This document shows, one piece after another, positions 5,546 to 5,567 of a stretch of 5,567 nucleotides of DNA. Source of the DNA: Armatimonadota bacterium (GTDB taxonomy: Bacteria; Armatimonadota; UBA10988; DTZQ01); NCBI GenBank assembly GCA_012961305.1, contig DTZQ01000200.1, positions 1-5,567 on the forward strand, in the 5' to 3' direction. The stretch's first letter is position 1; every line of letters starts with the position of its first letter. A program made the position numbers and the translations under genes. The notes below the pieces were generated by a model. That model made no database searches and was not told the DNA's origin. It was given only the letters and a program-made list of their open reading frames with translations.

Positions 5546-5567
5546 AAGGATGCAGATAACTATCAGA

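Noticed and set aside
5490..5567. CRISPR repeat or tRNA at the right edge
   Set aside because: There is one hairpin only, with no repeat-spacer periodicity, and no cloverleaf with T-loop or anticodon signatures.

Overview
The window is a compact cytoplasmic signal-transduction locus from a moderately GC-rich bacterium with strong Shine-Dalgarno sites. The best guess for the host is a Chloroflexota (Anaerolineae-like) lineage. The multi-GAF soluble sensor kinases, the SWIM-family C-terminal protein and the palindromic elements between genes all suit that group. This is an inference; no rRNA or marker gene is present to confirm it.

Layout. Positions 1-178 hold no supported gene. They carry a terminator-like hairpin (94-123), then an extended -10 promoter (TGG-TATAAT, 139-147) with a palindrome in its spacer, and a strong ribosome binding site. 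Three plus-strand genes follow: a large soluble histidine kinase (179-2737; RsbRD_N-like, GAF, GAF, PAS, HisKA, HATPase), a stand-alone receiver protein (2734-3114) overlapping it by 4 bases, and, after 111 bases with a symmetric inverted repeat, a second kinase that begins with its own receiver (3226-4767; REC, GAF, HisKA, HATPase). A convergent minus-strand gene (5466-4792) encodes only the C-terminal, TPR-like part of a SWIM zinc-finger-family protein and looks 5'-truncated. The last 77 bases contain a 10-bp perfect inverted repeat enclosing a second palindrome.

How the genes may work together. The first kinase carries four putative sensory modules and no membrane segment, so it probably reads internal signals. 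One of these, the PAS domain, has a CX8CX2C cluster that could bind metal or an Fe-S cluster. It would phosphorylate the small receiver and/or the receiver at the front of the second kinase. All receiver active-site residues are intact in both. Neither receiver protein has a DNA-binding or enzymatic output domain, so the final output must lie outside the window or work through protein-protein contact. The two kinases have complementary non-canonical H-boxes (HNFNN and HDLRG). This hints at divided kinase and phosphatase roles, which is speculative.
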